Below are positions 34,193 through 46,625 of a DNA stretch of 64,000 bases, piece by piece. This stretch comes from Adineta vaga (lineage: Eukaryota > Rotifera). The first letter of the stretch is position 1. The number at the start of each line of letters is the position of its first letter. The notes below the pieces were generated by a model. It searched no databases. It saw only the letters and a list, made by a program, of their open reading frames with translations, and had not been told where the DNA came from. The translations under genes and the position numbers were made by a program. The DNA is taken from NCBI GenBank assembly GCA_021613535.1, contig CP075492.1, positions 18,042,001-18,106,000 on the forward strand. Reading direction: 5' to 3'.

Positions 34193-34773
34193 AAATATTG
34201 ACGAATATAGGATAAGTGAGGAAGAAACTTGGAGTCGAACATCGCACGTATCCTGCGTATGTATGATCTATTTACATTAATTATGTAGGATTTATTCCTT
34301 AAATGCTAAAACAAAAAAATAAAATAAATGCGAAAACTTCGGATTTTATTCGAAAACTAAGTGTACTACAGAAAGTGTATGAAATAGAAGACACAGCGAT
34401 TCTTCTTCAGATCTAACTAGAGACTTATTTGCAGATAAAATACTGGACGATTTTGATCCGGATCAATTAAAAATGAATAGTTGCTCTCGATGTCATTTGT
34501 CTGTTCTACTTCTTGTTATGATAGTTATCAATTTATTTTGCCACTTAGTATAGAATTGGGAATGTCGATCAAACACTCTTGAATAATTTCTTATTACTAT
34601 TATATTTTCTTAAAATAGAATCGGGATAGTCATAATTTATTTCGTAATCAAAAATTCATCTTGTTTTGAATATAATAACAAAACATGATCATGACATTCA
34701 TACTTATAGAAATTTCAGATTGAAAAGTAGCGAAAACTCAAAGTGTAATAACGAGAAATACTGAAGTAGATAT
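34193..34773. other. Intergenic, no feature seen
   Basis: AT-rich, between the plus-strand receptor and the 3' end of the minus-strand phospholipase. No coding pattern. Confidence 0.4.
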
Positions 34774-35344
34774 CTATTTAATTCGTTGTTGATCGCATGT
34801 GTTATTTGTACAACATGTACTTGGTCCAGGATTCAATCTTGCTACACAAGACATTGCAGCATAGTTATATTGTCGACAGGTCATGAGTTGATCACGAAGT
34901 TTCGTTGCTGCCTGTATAACAGTTGCTAAATTTGCCGCTAGTGGTGAACCAATCTTGTCTAAGATTAGTTTAGTTGCCTCATTAGATGCTATTACTTTAT
35001 TCATAGAATCTATTGCCCAATCTATAAGAAGACAGAAATTAAGAGTAATGCAACGGCCTAAATTTTTCTTTCACTTTTTACCAACAATAATTCTTTACTA
35101 CAAAAACAATAGAATATTTTTAATAGAACCCACCTGGAGTGAACCAACTTGCCATTGTGCATCCGTGTTCTTTGTAACATCTATCGTGTTCATCACAACA
35201 ACCGCCATTAGGACCACAACTGCTAATGAGATAATCGCAACCGTACTTGTCTCGTTTTTGACGTAATCGACGATCAGTATTTTTAGAAATTGAACCAGCG
35301 TCAACTGTATAACTGGTATATAAAATTGTTAAGAAAATGACCAT
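34774..35344 (-). CDS. Secreted phospholipase A2-like protein, two exons
   Basis: Exons 35344-35134 and 35021-34774 join in phase 1 (CCAG|GTGGGT ... TATAG|ATTGG) and encode 152 residues. A short signal peptide (MVIFLTILYTSYTVDA) and a basic propeptide-like stretch with RLRQKR precede the core. The core has CGPNGGCCDEHDRCY, the Ca loop and the His-Asp active site of secreted PLA2 (CCxxHDxC). The second exon supplies further cysteines (MTCRQYNY, CCTNNTC). Known members hydrolyse the sn-2 ester of phospholipids and serve in digestion, defence or signalling; nothing here favours one role. The helix after the active site is short compared with venom or pancreatic enzymes, closer to the group XII-like or conodipine-like small forms. 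Confidence 0.78.
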
Positions 35345-35927
35345 AAGACAATAATAATGCTGCGTTTTAGTAATTATTTCGTTGTTTTTTCAATGATAAC
35401 TTATAATAATCTATATTTTCGGTGCAATATATTATTTTGATTCCATACACAATACTCATGTGAAGTGCCCAAGCATAGTTTTATATGCCCTTTCTAAAGT
35501 TATGTAAATTAATAGTATATTATTATGTATAAGAAAATACAGATTTAAAAAAAAGACATTTACATAAATTATCGAATGCTTTTGTTTATCATTCAAGTGA
35601 AAAATTTTAAATACAAAACGACTCTAAATTGGAAGTAATATTATTCAGAAATCTATGAGCTGTACAAAGTATAATTATTCAAAAAGACCAGAATAATAGT
35701 AATATGGGCCATAACGTTTTGCTACCTTTTCTGATTGCATAGTATGAAAACTCATATATACATTATATTCATTCATTTCCATACGATGGTAGTATACAAA
35801 AACTACCACGAATAATCGCATTTTCAGCGGTGCGAATGTAGTTGAACATATGTTATTCACACGACATTTTCATCTACGATTTTCTTCGTTGTGTTTTATT
35901 AAAATATAGTAATACAATCAACTGCAT
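35345..35927. other. Intergenic, no feature seen
   Basis: AT-rich. Upstream of the phospholipase gene. No coding pattern. Confidence 0.4.
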
Positions 35928-35970
35928 CAGGATGTGGATTAATGATAAACACCCACCCACCCTCAAGATT
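35928..35970. repeat. Telomere-like hairpin element, partial
   Basis: A reduced left arm (AGGATGTGG) and a standard right end (CACCCACCCACCCTCAAGAT). Confidence 0.5.
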
Positions 35971-36025
35971 ACTTCTTTGATACTGATTAGAAGAGTCATT
36001 TGTGCCTGTCTGTTTGTTTATTCAT

Positions 36026-36439
36026 AGGATGTTACCGTTTCGTCATTCATATGATTCTCCAGTGAAACCTCATCGATTCGATCGATACTTTTCTATCACG
36101 GATGCACTCATTGCCGGACAAACGAATACAGAAAGTATGCTGTTTTCATTAATTCGTGTTTCAAAATCTCTTGCATCACTATTGTCATTACCCAACAACT
36201 CGAATACTACCATCACTACTATTGAGCAATCAGCTTCGTCTCCAATACATCCTACTGATGATGAGTAAGACAGATTTAACTGTTCGATTTGTTTCGGTCG
36301 AACAATTCAATGCATCCTAATTCCATGTAAGCACATGTGTGCATTTAGTGAATGTGCGAAAGTGATTAAAGAAAAACAACAATCTCGTTGCCCAATCTGT
36401 AGACAAACATTTACTGAAATGTGGAATGTGTTCTTATAA
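36026..36439 (+). pseudogene. RING-finger protein gene with one in-frame stop
   Basis: From ATG at 36026 the frame gives a polar, Ser/Thr-rich region (MLPFRHSYDSPVKPHRF), reaches TAA at 36266-36268, then continues in the same frame as CSICFGRTIQCILIPCKH, CAFSECAKVI and CPICRQTF. This is a complete C3HC4 RING with all eight ligands. The protein ends at 36439. The family ubiquitinates targets with an E2 partner. Either the gene is recently lost or the stop is an error; no intron could be drawn that removes it cleanly. Confidence 0.72.
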
Positions 36440-36485
36440 AATGAGATATCACTATCATTAGTTCAAATGCAAAATACTTCTCAAT

Positions 36486-36630
36486 TAGTGGCGGTGCCAG
36501 CGGTGAGCTGGGATGGGCTAAGCACACTCTGGTTTTGAAATATTTCCACAGAAAACTAATCTTTATATTATAAAAATATACGATTTCTATAGTGAGTCTA
36601 CCCTCAGTAAAAATTCTGATGCCACTGCTA
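36486..36630. mobile_element. hAT-type MITE, 145 bp
   Basis: Ends TAGTGGCGGTGCC and, reverse-complemented, TAGCAGTGGCATC, the CAGTGGCG-like terminus of many hAT elements. Flanked by an 8 bp near-duplication, TTCTCAAT (36478-36485) and TCCTCAAT (36631-36638). No coding capacity. Confidence 0.5.
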
Positions 36631-37008
36631 TCCTCAATACGATTTTCAATGTTCCATTCATATGTGTTAAAAAAAGTTGTTGTTTTAATAAAAAGAATGA
36701 TAGCTGCTGAAATTTACCTGTGCAGATGGATGTGAGCATAAGATAAAGATTAAATTCTTCTCTTGAATAAAATCAACCATATTTTATGTTTTCCGCTTAG
36801 TTTAAATGAAATAGAATGAGATGTATAAAGAGAAAATTATGACATAAATGTTTAACACACTTAGCTTACCATTATTTCTTATCTTACCTCTAAAAAATAT
36901 CCAATATCAATGCTGTTCAAATACAGAAAAAAATTATCTAAAAGAAAACATTCCATTAATGGATAGTTAAGTATTTAATATCAAGAAAATCTAGCATTTT
37001 CCTACAAA
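36631..37008. other. Intergenic, upstream of the modular 7TM/FG-GAP gene
   Basis: AT-rich. No confident promoter motif. Confidence 0.35.
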
Positions 37009-40000
37009 ATGAATATCAAAAGCTCATTGAATTCATTGATTAATCGAATAAGTAATTATAATCTTTTTCTAAAAGAAGAAAATGATTATGATGTTGACGA
37101 AAATGAAGAAAGAAACACAACGATCATTGTCAAACAACAGAGATACACAACTTGGCTTTACCTTTTTTTTCTCTTAGGTATGTTGATGTAGATATCAATT
37201 CAAATCTATGATTTTTCTTTAGTATCGATCTACCTTCTTCTCTACACAAGCTCGACACAAGTCGAACTTCGACTAATCACTGAATCGGATATAACACCTG
37301 TTGTATTCGATAAACTTCATTCAGAACACAAGAAAACTCTTTCATGTCCATGTTCAAAAGTGACTATACTTTATGATACATTTATTGAAACTCTGGATGA
37401 ATTTCATCCGATCTGTTCAAGTGCTTTTATTAGTAAAGAATGGATCGAAGCATTATATCTGAAACATGCAAGTCGATATGGAACGGGCGATTTTCGGACA
37501 GCAGCGAGTTCTCAGGTAAATGTTTCGCATGAGAAGATATGAAGTTGAAAGATACGTTGATTTAGTTTCGTTTATTGGCAAATCTTTGTTCCTATTCGAA
37601 ATCGACTGTTCACCAAAGTCGATCTGAATTGAAAAATGAAAATCTGATCAGTCATGTTCTTCTGACGAAAGATCAAGTTAAAGATAAAGTTCATGTGATG
37701 TTTCAATCTGTTCAGAATAGTGCAATACATCGAATGATCTCATTTTTGGATTATATCAGAGCGACAGTTCGAGCGAATTCTTTAGTTTCGGCTTTGAATA
37801 CTAATTATTTAATTATCGTTAATGATATACCACAAGATCCAATCATCATTAGCCGGGAAATCTCACTCATCGAAAGTTCTATGTCTGGCGGTATCGTTTA
37901 TACGCAATCGAATTGTTTTAGTGCAAATGCAATCGAAAGAGCTACTTTCCTTTCATTGTTTTATGATCAACATTATAGAAGTCACTTATTCTGGCAAAAA
38001 ATTTCATCGAATAGCAAAATAGTTGATGGATTCGTTGTTGGATGTACTTCTCTTGAAGGTCTTCTTCCCAGCACACTCGATTGTTTGTATAATGAAACAT
38101 GTCTTCAATTTTTACTAAATCAATTTTCAGCGATTGACAAAGTATGAATGAAATTCATTTTATTAATTAAGAGGAATTTTTGATTCCATTTAGAAATCGT
38201 TTAACGTCAGCAAATCCGTTTTGCCCTCAACAACGAAGAATGTATCTGTAAACGATCTTTTACTCAATCTTTTTCTTCAGAATTGGTCAATAAAGACAAA
38301 TTATCCGAACTATTTTCATCAATGTTCGCCTTTATACTGTACATATGAAAAAAATGTTCAACAGAATTTGTCTCATACAATTACTTTATTTATCAGTCTT
38401 TACGGTGGTCTTATCATTATACTTCGTTTAATCATACCGTTTCTAGTGCATCTTTGCTTTAAATTGAGATATTGCTCGAGAAACAATCGTTTGAACCATA
38501 GTAAGTAGATTCAGTTTCATCGTCATCGCATTCATTCCGTGACACAGTTTTACTCCCGAAGAAAATGCGCTAATAGCTTTTCTATTTTGTTTCAAGTTCG
38601 ACAAATGACACATGTCCAAAGATCGCATCGATATTTGAAACAACTCAATCTGTTCAAAGTCGCAAATAGGCGGTCAAAAATTGATATAAAAATACAAAAG
38701 ATAAGTACATATGTGTATTTAATCTTATTACTGAGTAAATATCTACTCTTTCATTTTCGACTGTAATTGTGAATTCCTTGTAGGCTCGTGTTTAACAATG
38801 ATTCTCTACAGTTTCTTAAGCACTAAAATGCTTACTAAAACTGTATCTAAACCACCATTGATTGATTATGAACGGTTACAAATTGAACATTTCGACACAC
38901 TGCGTTGTCCATGTTCGACTATGATCATTCCGTATAAAAACTTCATATCGTTATCACCAATTCTTCATCAAGTATGTTCGAGTGATTTTGTTTCCGATCG
39001 ATGGTTTACACTATTGGGAAACATACGAAGTGGATATAACACTCTTGATTGGCGTAACCGAGCTTTATCACAGTTTCGTTTATTAGCGGATATTTGTCAA
39101 TTGGCAAATCGAACAATTGATGATGCAGTGAATCGTTTTCGTTTCCAATCGTTCAGCGCGTCAATTGTCTTGACTAAAAATGCTTTTGAAAAACAAATCG
39201 ATGTGATTCTCGAGCTATTGTTTCAATCAACAACTGATTATTTTAGTCTTCTTCTTGAAACAACACGAATACTTATGCAAGTTGATCAACTATATATGGG
39301 TTCGATTCGAACAACTGAAATACGTGCTAAAGAAGAAAATCCCGAAGGAATATTCACAAGAAATAACACACTACGAGTATGTTTTTATTTCTGGAAAATG
39401 AACTTGTAAAAAACGATATGATGTGATCTTTTTTTTCTACTTAGGTCAAATTTCGATTGACTGGACCACGAAATGTCGACGCAAAAGTTTCCAATTGTAT
39501 TTGTGCAATTGATAGCAATTGTCAATATCCAGTTGGTATTTATGATGTAGATCATGTCTTATTAAGCCATCCAACAAGTCACAATTTATACACAACAGAG
39601 GGTTTAATAGCAGGATGCACAATTACAGATTCGTTGATGTTTTCAACACTCGAATGTTACTATTCAAATTCCACTTGTTTATCGATCTTAATGAATTATA
39701 GTCGACAATCATATTTCCTGAATGTTTTAAATCCTTCATCATGGTTTGACGTTCGTCCGCTTGTTTATAATTCAACATTAAGTCGTTTTCCTCCTCAAAC
39801 ATTAATATCAACGATTGTGAAAAAATTAATGATAGAACAGTGGAGTCAATCAGTTTCATACGAAAATTTCTATCAGTCATGTGCACCTGACTATTGTACT
39901 TATTCTCAACGACAACGCATAAGATCTACTCTTAATGTATTGGTCAAATTTCTGTCAATAGTTAGTGGAATTGTTTTATCATTACGATTGATTGTACCTC

Positions 40001-42886
40001 AGCTGATCGAATGGATTGTTCATGTGATAAGAAAGGTTCGGAAGACTAAACAACAGCAACAACAACAACAAGCACGACAAAGTAATTGACAATCTTTTCG
40101 ATCGAATGATTTTTCTTCTGTATTAGATTCGACAGTCTACGATCGATTACGCCAGTTAATCCAAAACCGATTGAAATATATGCGCACTATACTGACCGAA
40201 TTGAATGTATTCTATCGACGAGATTTCAGTAGCAACATTGATCAAAGAACAGCGAAATATCTTGGACAATGGGCTACTCGTCTATTTCTAATATTATTTT
40301 CAGTTGCTCTTATTATTCTTAGTCTTTATACAATGGTTGTATCACGAACAGTTACAACAATTTACACTAAACCAGATCTCAATATGTATACAGATCTTTT
40401 CCAACGTTATGGAAGTGAATTAAAATGCCCATGTTCGTCGATTGCATTTCCATATAAAGATTTCATTAGAGTCAAAGCGAGATTTCATGAGGTAAAGATT
40501 AATGATCTTTGATACAATAGCTAAATCATTCTTTATTCTATAGGTTTGTTCAAGTTCGTTTGTTTTAGACGAAGGACGACTGAATTTAACATCTGGTTTC
40601 GTTTCTAATCTTTCTTTTTATCGACAAAAAGATTATCGTCGTTTCTTTTCCGCTCATTTGCAATTCCTTCAAGGTTTATGTCAACTCTCTGAGAAAGCAA
40701 CAAATATTTCTATCCAGACGTTTCTCTTGACATTATTTGCTGGTGCTGAACTTCAATCAAAAGTGAATCTTGATCCATATCTTTATTCAATCATTGAACA
40801 AAGTCGATTGAATGCACCGAAAACATTCCTTCGTCATTTCGTCTTACTCGAAGACATCAATCATGCAAATGCATTTATATCGATGTACGGAACTAATTAT
40901 GAATATTATGCACCTTGGACGAATCTTATGCATAGCTATTTGCCTACTAAAGCATTGGATTATGACAATTGTTCTTGTGGAATGTTTTCAAATTGTACTA
41001 GTGAAGGAAGATTTTTCGAAGAAAATTCTTCAAATACCTTTCCAATTCAAGGATTGAAGATCGGTTGTACACCAAGTGAATCATTTCGTGTTTCAACTCT
41101 CGAATGTTTCTATAATCAATCATGTCTCGATCTTATTCAACAATATACTTCAAAAACGAACTCGATCTGCTCTCTTTCAAATACAACGAGTCGATTTCCA
41201 ACGAATAGAACAATTGATGAATTACTTCGAGAGTTATTTGTTGAAGAATGGCAAACAACAGTTGATTATTCTTCGTATTTTCATCGGTGTCTACCTTTGA
41301 TATGTTCATATACTTATATTGAAAAGCTTAATATATTTCATACAATAACTGTTTTCTTTGGTCTTCAAGGTGGTCTGGGAATAATTCTCAAATGGATTTG
41401 TCCGAAAGTAATTCAAATTCTCTATAAAATCTATCAATATCGAAAGAAACGAATAAATGTTACTGACACAAATTTGAATTTGACAGAACAAGTATCAAAT
41501 CGTGTGTCATTTCAGTATGTGATTTTGAACTTTATATAGAATCTCTCAAAGTTTGTTTTTTTTCACAGAAGAAATTCGACTTGTTCAGTTCGATATTATT
41601 TCAAAATCGGTTTCATAGTTGTGATTATATTGATCGTTATCTTAGGTCTCATTTTGTATTCCATCAAAGTCTCCCGACAAGAAATATCTCTAATAACAAC
41701 ACTAACAAGTTCACTGGCCTCCACATCAACATCAACGAGTATTGAGACGCAACTGTCAACTGATCCAATGACTACAAGTACGATAATATCAACTACCACA
41801 ACAAAATCAGCTTGTCAACTCAAATTTGAACGAATATCAACTAGTAGAGATGAATCTTTCACAATCACTTCGCATGTCATTGCTGATTTTAATGGTGATG
41901 GTTATGTCGACCTTGCGTTTCTTGGCGAAAATTCCGACGATTTTTATGTGATGATTGGCTATGGTAATGGAACCTTCATGAAAAGTATCATATCTGTCGA
42001 AATGGGAACATTTTCGTCGAAAGAAATGATTTCGGGTGATTTTAACAATGATAAGAAATTAGATCTTGCTGGTGTTATTTCTCAGGATAGACTTGTATGG
42101 ATTGTACTCGGATTTAACAATGGAACTTTCGAATGGCGACCTAGATGGATATTGGGACGTGAAGATTATCCAACAGGTATTGCTGTCGCAGATCTGAACG
42201 AGGACCAGTATTTAGATGTCATTTCGGCAATTCCTCAGAAAAATAATATAGGTGTTTTTATTGGAAAGGGCGATGGAACAATATCTCATGTACAAAAGTT
42301 CTATACCGGATTGAATAGTTATACGTTACGAGTGGCGACAGCTGATTTCAACTGCGATAATCATCAAGATATCGCTGTTGTCAATCAAAATGCTAAAAAT
42401 ATTGGCATATTTCTTGGTTATGGTAATGGATCTTTTCAAGAACAAAAAACATTTTTTACAGGTGGCCAATTTGGACCGTTTCGTTTTGCGATTGCTGATT
42501 TGGATCATGATACTTTTCCAGATATAGTTGTCTCTTATCGCTGGAATAATTTCACCAGTTTATTGTTCGGACATGGTGACGGGACATTTTCTGATTTCAT
42601 CCGATATGGAATAGGATTAATAGCGGAACAACAACCAATTGTTATTGCTGACATCAACGGTGATCAGCATTTGGACATAGGTTTTGGTTACATTGATAAT
42701 CAAATGAAAGCATTGGTTGGAGATGGACATAGAAACTTTGAACTTCAAACAGTATTTAAATCACGATTTAGCGGACAAAGTACTTGGATTGGCGTGGCTG
42801 ATCTTGACAATGATAAAGATGTGGATATGATCGAAATAGATTTATCTACTGAATCTCAAGATGTTCTTTTGAATACATGTCACTGA
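37009..42886 (+). CDS. Giant modular membrane protein: three Cys-rich ectodomain repeats, seven TMs and an FG-GAP propeller
   Basis: Ten phase-matched exons: 37009-37177, 37223-37515, 37566-38141, 38194-38500, 38597-38734, 38784-39376, 39445-40081, 40127-40491, 40544-41514, 41569-42886 (5367 bp, 1788 residues). All nine introns are GT-AG and 45-96 bp. Three modules repeat the pattern TM, ectodomain, TM. Each ectodomain begins with CPC (residues 98, 536, 1005), then FH/LHxxCSS, later GCT.(S/T)xxxxxSTL(D/E)CxYNxxCL, then a (Y/F)xxCxPxYCTY-type motif before the closing TM, which carries GG(L/I)..I(L/S)(R/K) and a Pro. TMs lie near 46-66, 408-435, 484-506, 858-887, 953-976, 1294-1322 and 1363-1382. 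After TM7 come a Ser/Thr-rich stalk and seven FG-GAP repeats ending VLLNTCH. With N inside, every module and the propeller would be extracellular. It is not a GPCR. Function unknown; adhesion or recognition is inferred. Confidence 0.78.
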
Positions 42887-43041
42887 TGACTTGAAAGTAT
42901 CAATCTAGAACAATCGATTTCGTTCTAAATTTTTCATGGAAGCATTCTACTACTATTGAAATAAAGAAAAGGCAGCTGGAAGAAAGTTGTATAACTTTTG
43001 ATTGAAAAGTTATTTCGAACTGCGGTTTTCATCATTCAATA
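42887..43041. other. 3' flank of the modular gene
   Basis: Short AT-rich flank with AATAAAG at about 42959-42965, a possible poly(A) signal for the gene ending at 42886. Confidence 0.4.
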
Positions 43042-43110
43042 GAGGAGGGTCGGGTGCGAGTGTGAGTTTTACATCTATCTAACAACCACACCAACACCCA
43101 CCCTCAAGAT
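43042..43110. repeat. Telomere-like hairpin element
   Basis: GGAGGGTCGGGTGCGAGTGT faces CACACCAACACCCACCCTCA, then AGAT, across about 25 bp. Confidence 0.68.
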
Positions 43111-43615
43111 GATAATCATGTTAGTAAAGCTTTCTTATGAACAGAATGTTTTTTGGTTACGAGAATGACGATATTTCTATTCGATTCCATTTGCAAAATC
43201 AAATTGACAATGTTAATAGAACATAAAACGGTTACAAAAAATGAATTACTAACTTTTCATATTTTATTTTGCTGATTTCCTTTTGTGAAATAATATACAA
43301 CACGTCGATCTAATCTGATTTCTTTCTGAATGTTTAAGCAAACAAAGTTTAAGACGATATGTTTTATATTCTTTCATTTTTTTCATCTCTGTATCAGTTT
43401 TTCTTCGTCTGTTTCTATTATTTATATTTCCGTTGTTTTTCTTTTGTTGTTCTTGACTGTAGATCATCCTCTAGACATACATATCGGTATATTTTAGGGG
43501 GTGTCTGTTCTGCCGTACGCAAGATTGACGGACATGGAGAAATCTGATCCTGTAAGTAGTTGGTCTCCACAGGTGCTACGTCGAAGCTACATGATGATGA
43601 TGATGATATTTGAGG
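43111..43615. other. Intergenic with a small GAT microsatellite
   Basis: AT-rich and pyrimidine-rich. ATGATGATGATGATGAT lies near 43591-43607. No gene seen. Confidence 0.45.
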
Positions 43616-45157
43616 CTAATCGGTCGAACGTTGAAGATCTTTATGATGAATAACACCATTAGTTTGTAGTTCTTGCAAAAGTTTTTTGTTATGTTTCATA
43701 TGTAATGTCTGAATCCATGTTTGACCATATTTATTCTTCTTGTATTGATTGTAAAGAGTTTCAATGAGAAATTTAATCATAGGATATCGATGACCAGTTA
43801 CTTTGAGACATGCATATAATAAGAGATCATTACCATCGTCATCGACTGCGTTTTTAAGTGATGGATAGGTTCGTAGTACTTTCTCGAGAGATTGTATTTC
43901 TTCCTTCTCGACTAAATGGAATAACCATTTTGCATTATTCAACCATGAATCAAGAATTTGTTGATCAATAAGTTTATCTAAAAACTGTCGACTTTGCTGA
44001 GTTAAACGTAAAATATCAAGAATTTGTACTCTATTAATATCTTGATGAAATCGTTCATTAAAATGTGAAGAGTATTGATAGAAATATAGTAGTTCATTGA
44101 ATTGCCCGGATATACTCAAATGTTTGACAAAAGCAATAAAGTGATCATTCACACGTGAATTCATTTCTTTTACAATTGGAATTCGTTTTGCATATTCATC
44201 GATAATAAGTTTCATTATTTCATTCATTATTACCTTTAGCCATGGAAAATGAGGAATGTTCCACTCTTGTAGACAAATCTCACGCATTAGATCATATAGT
44301 TCTAATTCCGACGAGGAATTCCGATCGAATACAAAGATTAAAGCTTGTACAAAATAGATAATTAGATCGATCAATTTTTGGTAGGAAATAGTTTGAATAC
44401 CATATTTTTGTTGATACAGCTTGATATATCGTATTTCCCAAAGAAGTTTATCAAAACCATTGTAGAGCGGAGTTCTATAATTATACGTATTATAAGATTG
44501 ATTAGTAAAATAATTAGTCCTATAAATCATCCATGATTTGTACATATTCATAAGATGTTGATAAACAAATGGAGATTTAGTTGGTATCCATTGTTTATCA
44601 TAAAAGGCAGTCATAAAAATAAAAAATGCATCGGATATATTATGTTGAAGGAACTGGTCATCTAGAAGGTCGACACGGTTTATCCAATAAGTAGGTAAAG
44701 TAGTATTTTTCTTCGTTAGATCAAGCAATTTGTCACGTATTTGACAAAGAAGATTCGTCAAACTTTCCATTTTTAAAACATTGTGATTATGATTGAAATT
44801 GGCCATTTTGGATTGAAATTCATTACCTAACTCAATACATTTTTCATGCAGATGTTCCTTGAGAAATATTTGTAAATATTCAATGAGATGCTCATAGTTT
44901 TTAGTTGATTTCATTAGAGATAAGTTTCGGAAGAGTTGTTGCCATAAAATAGATTGAGCAATGTTCTTCAAATCTTTGTCAGGCACAATCATTTGCATAA
45001 ATTGAGTCAAGAAATAAGAACGTCTATCAAGAATAATATTATTGAAACGTTGATTTAGACCAAAATATGTTCGAAGAACAATAGAAATATCACCAGCATA
45101 TTCCATAATCATCAAGATAAGTTCATCAGAAAGATTTTCGAATGTTTTTATCGACAT
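43616..45157 (-). CDS. F-box-like protein with C-terminal ankyrin-like region
   Basis: A single-exon protein of 513 residues. Residues 5-45 (FENLSDELILMIMEYAG, then LRTYFGLNQRFNNII) match the F-box pattern LPxELxxxIxxY, with LNxRFN-type ending. Such proteins bring a target to an SCF ubiquitin ligase through SKP1. The middle is a long helical region rich in Lys, Gln and aromatic residues with no known signature. The end (about 405-500) has WLFHLVEKEEIQSLEKVL, DDDGNDLLLYACLK and PMIKFLIETLY, which resembles two degenerate ankyrin repeats. No TM or signal peptide. Bdelloids carry many such F-box genes; the target is unknown. Confidence 0.75.
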   Translation of the reverse strand: MSIKTFENLSDELILMIMEYAGDISIVLRTYFGLNQRFNNIILDRRSYFLTQFMQMIVPDKDLKNIAQSILWQQLFRNLSLMKSTKNYEHLIEYLQIFLKEHLHEKCIELGNEFQSKMANFNHNHNVLKMESLTNLLCQIRDKLLDLTKKNTTLPTYWINRVDLLDDQFLQHNISDAFFIFMTAFYDKQWIPTKSPFVYQHLMNMYKSWMIYRTNYFTNQSYNTYNYRTPLYNGFDKLLWEIRYIKLYQQKYGIQTISYQKLIDLIIYFVQALIFVFDRNSSSELELYDLMREICLQEWNIPHFPWLKVIMNEIMKLIIDEYAKRIPIVKEMNSRVNDHFIAFVKHLSISGQFNELLYFYQYSSHFNERFHQDINRVQILDILRLTQQSRQFLDKLIDQQILDSWLNNAKWLFHLVEKEEIQSLEKVLRTYPSLKNAVDDDGNDLLLYACLKVTGHRYPMIKFLIETLYNQYKKNKYGQTWIQTLHMKHNKKLLQELQTNGVIHHKDLQRSTD

Positions 45158-46625
45158 AGTTAATGTAATTTTTGTTTCTTTTTAAAATATTGAAGAATAA
45201 TCTTTACTTGGCATACTTTTTATTATGCCTGTAAAAAGAAAACATGTGGTTTCAAACGTTGTCGCATACTTGAATAGGCTTCTTCCGAAATTACGAAATA
45301 GGAAGAACAGAAAAAATTCACGAAAGATTCCATAAGAAAAAGAGTTCGTCAAAATTTTTGACGATCAACATCCAATCAAAGAAAAGGGTGTGGGTGAATT
45401 GCGCAAAAAGACCTACACTCACTGTAAAAACCACAGACAGAGCCAAACCCACACCCACCCACGCCCAAAAATAATATAAATCGAAAAGATTTCGAACCTC
45501 GGTGTCCATATCTTCAATTCTTTTTAACTGTTGTAGTTAAAATTTCATATACAGCAGTTCAAACTGTATGGCGAGATATTCCATTGAATATCATTAATCA
45601 CTTTATTATTGGAATCAAATTATTTGATGATCATTTTCATCGTGTACAAAAATATTAACTACCTTAGAAAATCATATATACCTACAGATTCATCAGAAAT
45701 GTGAATATCAAAAAGGTGCTTTTGACATAATGTCAGAGAATACAAGTGACGAAATGACGATCAATGAAACTCGCTGCAAATCAACTGATATGGTCATTTT
45801 CTCTTCCGTGGTCATACTGATGTATATTTTTCAATGAGTTTATCGGCATCGTCACTCTGAATATTCACAATGTTTACTTCGAAGAGATGCGAAAAAAATT
45901 CGGATGCTTATGAATAAGATTACATGAAATCTCAATGACACGTGAAAGTGTCTACTGGTTACGAAAGGATTAATCATTTTTTATAGCGAGAAAACCGAAC
46001 ATATCAGAAACGAAACGCTGAACAACTTTCAGTATCACACAACAATTATAAAATTGATTTTTCTTTGTAATTGTTTTTCATGCATTCGATCTCTCCACAG
46101 ACTTTTATCTTTTTCATCAAGGATTTCAAACATCCATCGCATTTATTTCAGTTCCGATGGAAAATGAAATTCAAAAATAATGATTATAAATGTGGACAAA
46201 CTTGTTCGTGTTCTATTTAAGCAGCTTCAATCACTTTTCCACCATTTCTTCAAGATTTTGTTTCTCTTTTTTTTAGTGAACTTTCATTTTCTTATGTTTG
46301 AAAATATAGAGATGTGTTGAATATTATGAGCTATAAAGAAAAAGGTATCTTTTGGGTTTTTTGCTGTAGCAAAAAGCCATGCGAATTACAGCATAGATTT
46401 ATAACATAGTATTGGAAAATTATGCCATTGACTACTTCTTTTTTATGCTACTTTCGTGGAACAAACTGAGCAAAATGTTCATTGTCTGATAAAACTTGTA
46501 AAAAGAATTAGATTTATTACAGAAGAGAGAAGTTTTTAGTTGTTTATATTAGTGTGTTGAACACAAGGAAAGATGAAAAAAAAAGTATTCTGTCAATGTG
46601 TGTTTGCTTTTAAATAATATCCATT
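45158..46625. other. Intergenic, holds a hairpin and a coding-like relic
   Basis: Apart from the hairpin at 45384-45470, a stretch on the plus strand at about 45525-45660 reads TVVVKISYTAVQTVWRDI, then PLNIINHFIIGIKLFDDHF, which looks protein-like, but the frame then fills with stops. I do not recognise the family. The rest shows no pattern. Confidence 0.35.
45384..45470. repeat. Telomere-like hairpin element, long spacer
   Basis: AAGGGTGTGGGTGAATT faces AACCCACACCCACCCACGCC, with a degenerate C-rich patch (ACCTACACTCACTG) between them. Confidence 0.6.

Noticed and set aside
37009-42886. Reading the seven TM segments as a GPCR
   Set aside because: The segments are spread over 1380 residues in three duplicated pairs plus one, with large ectodomains between them, and lack any GPCR motif.
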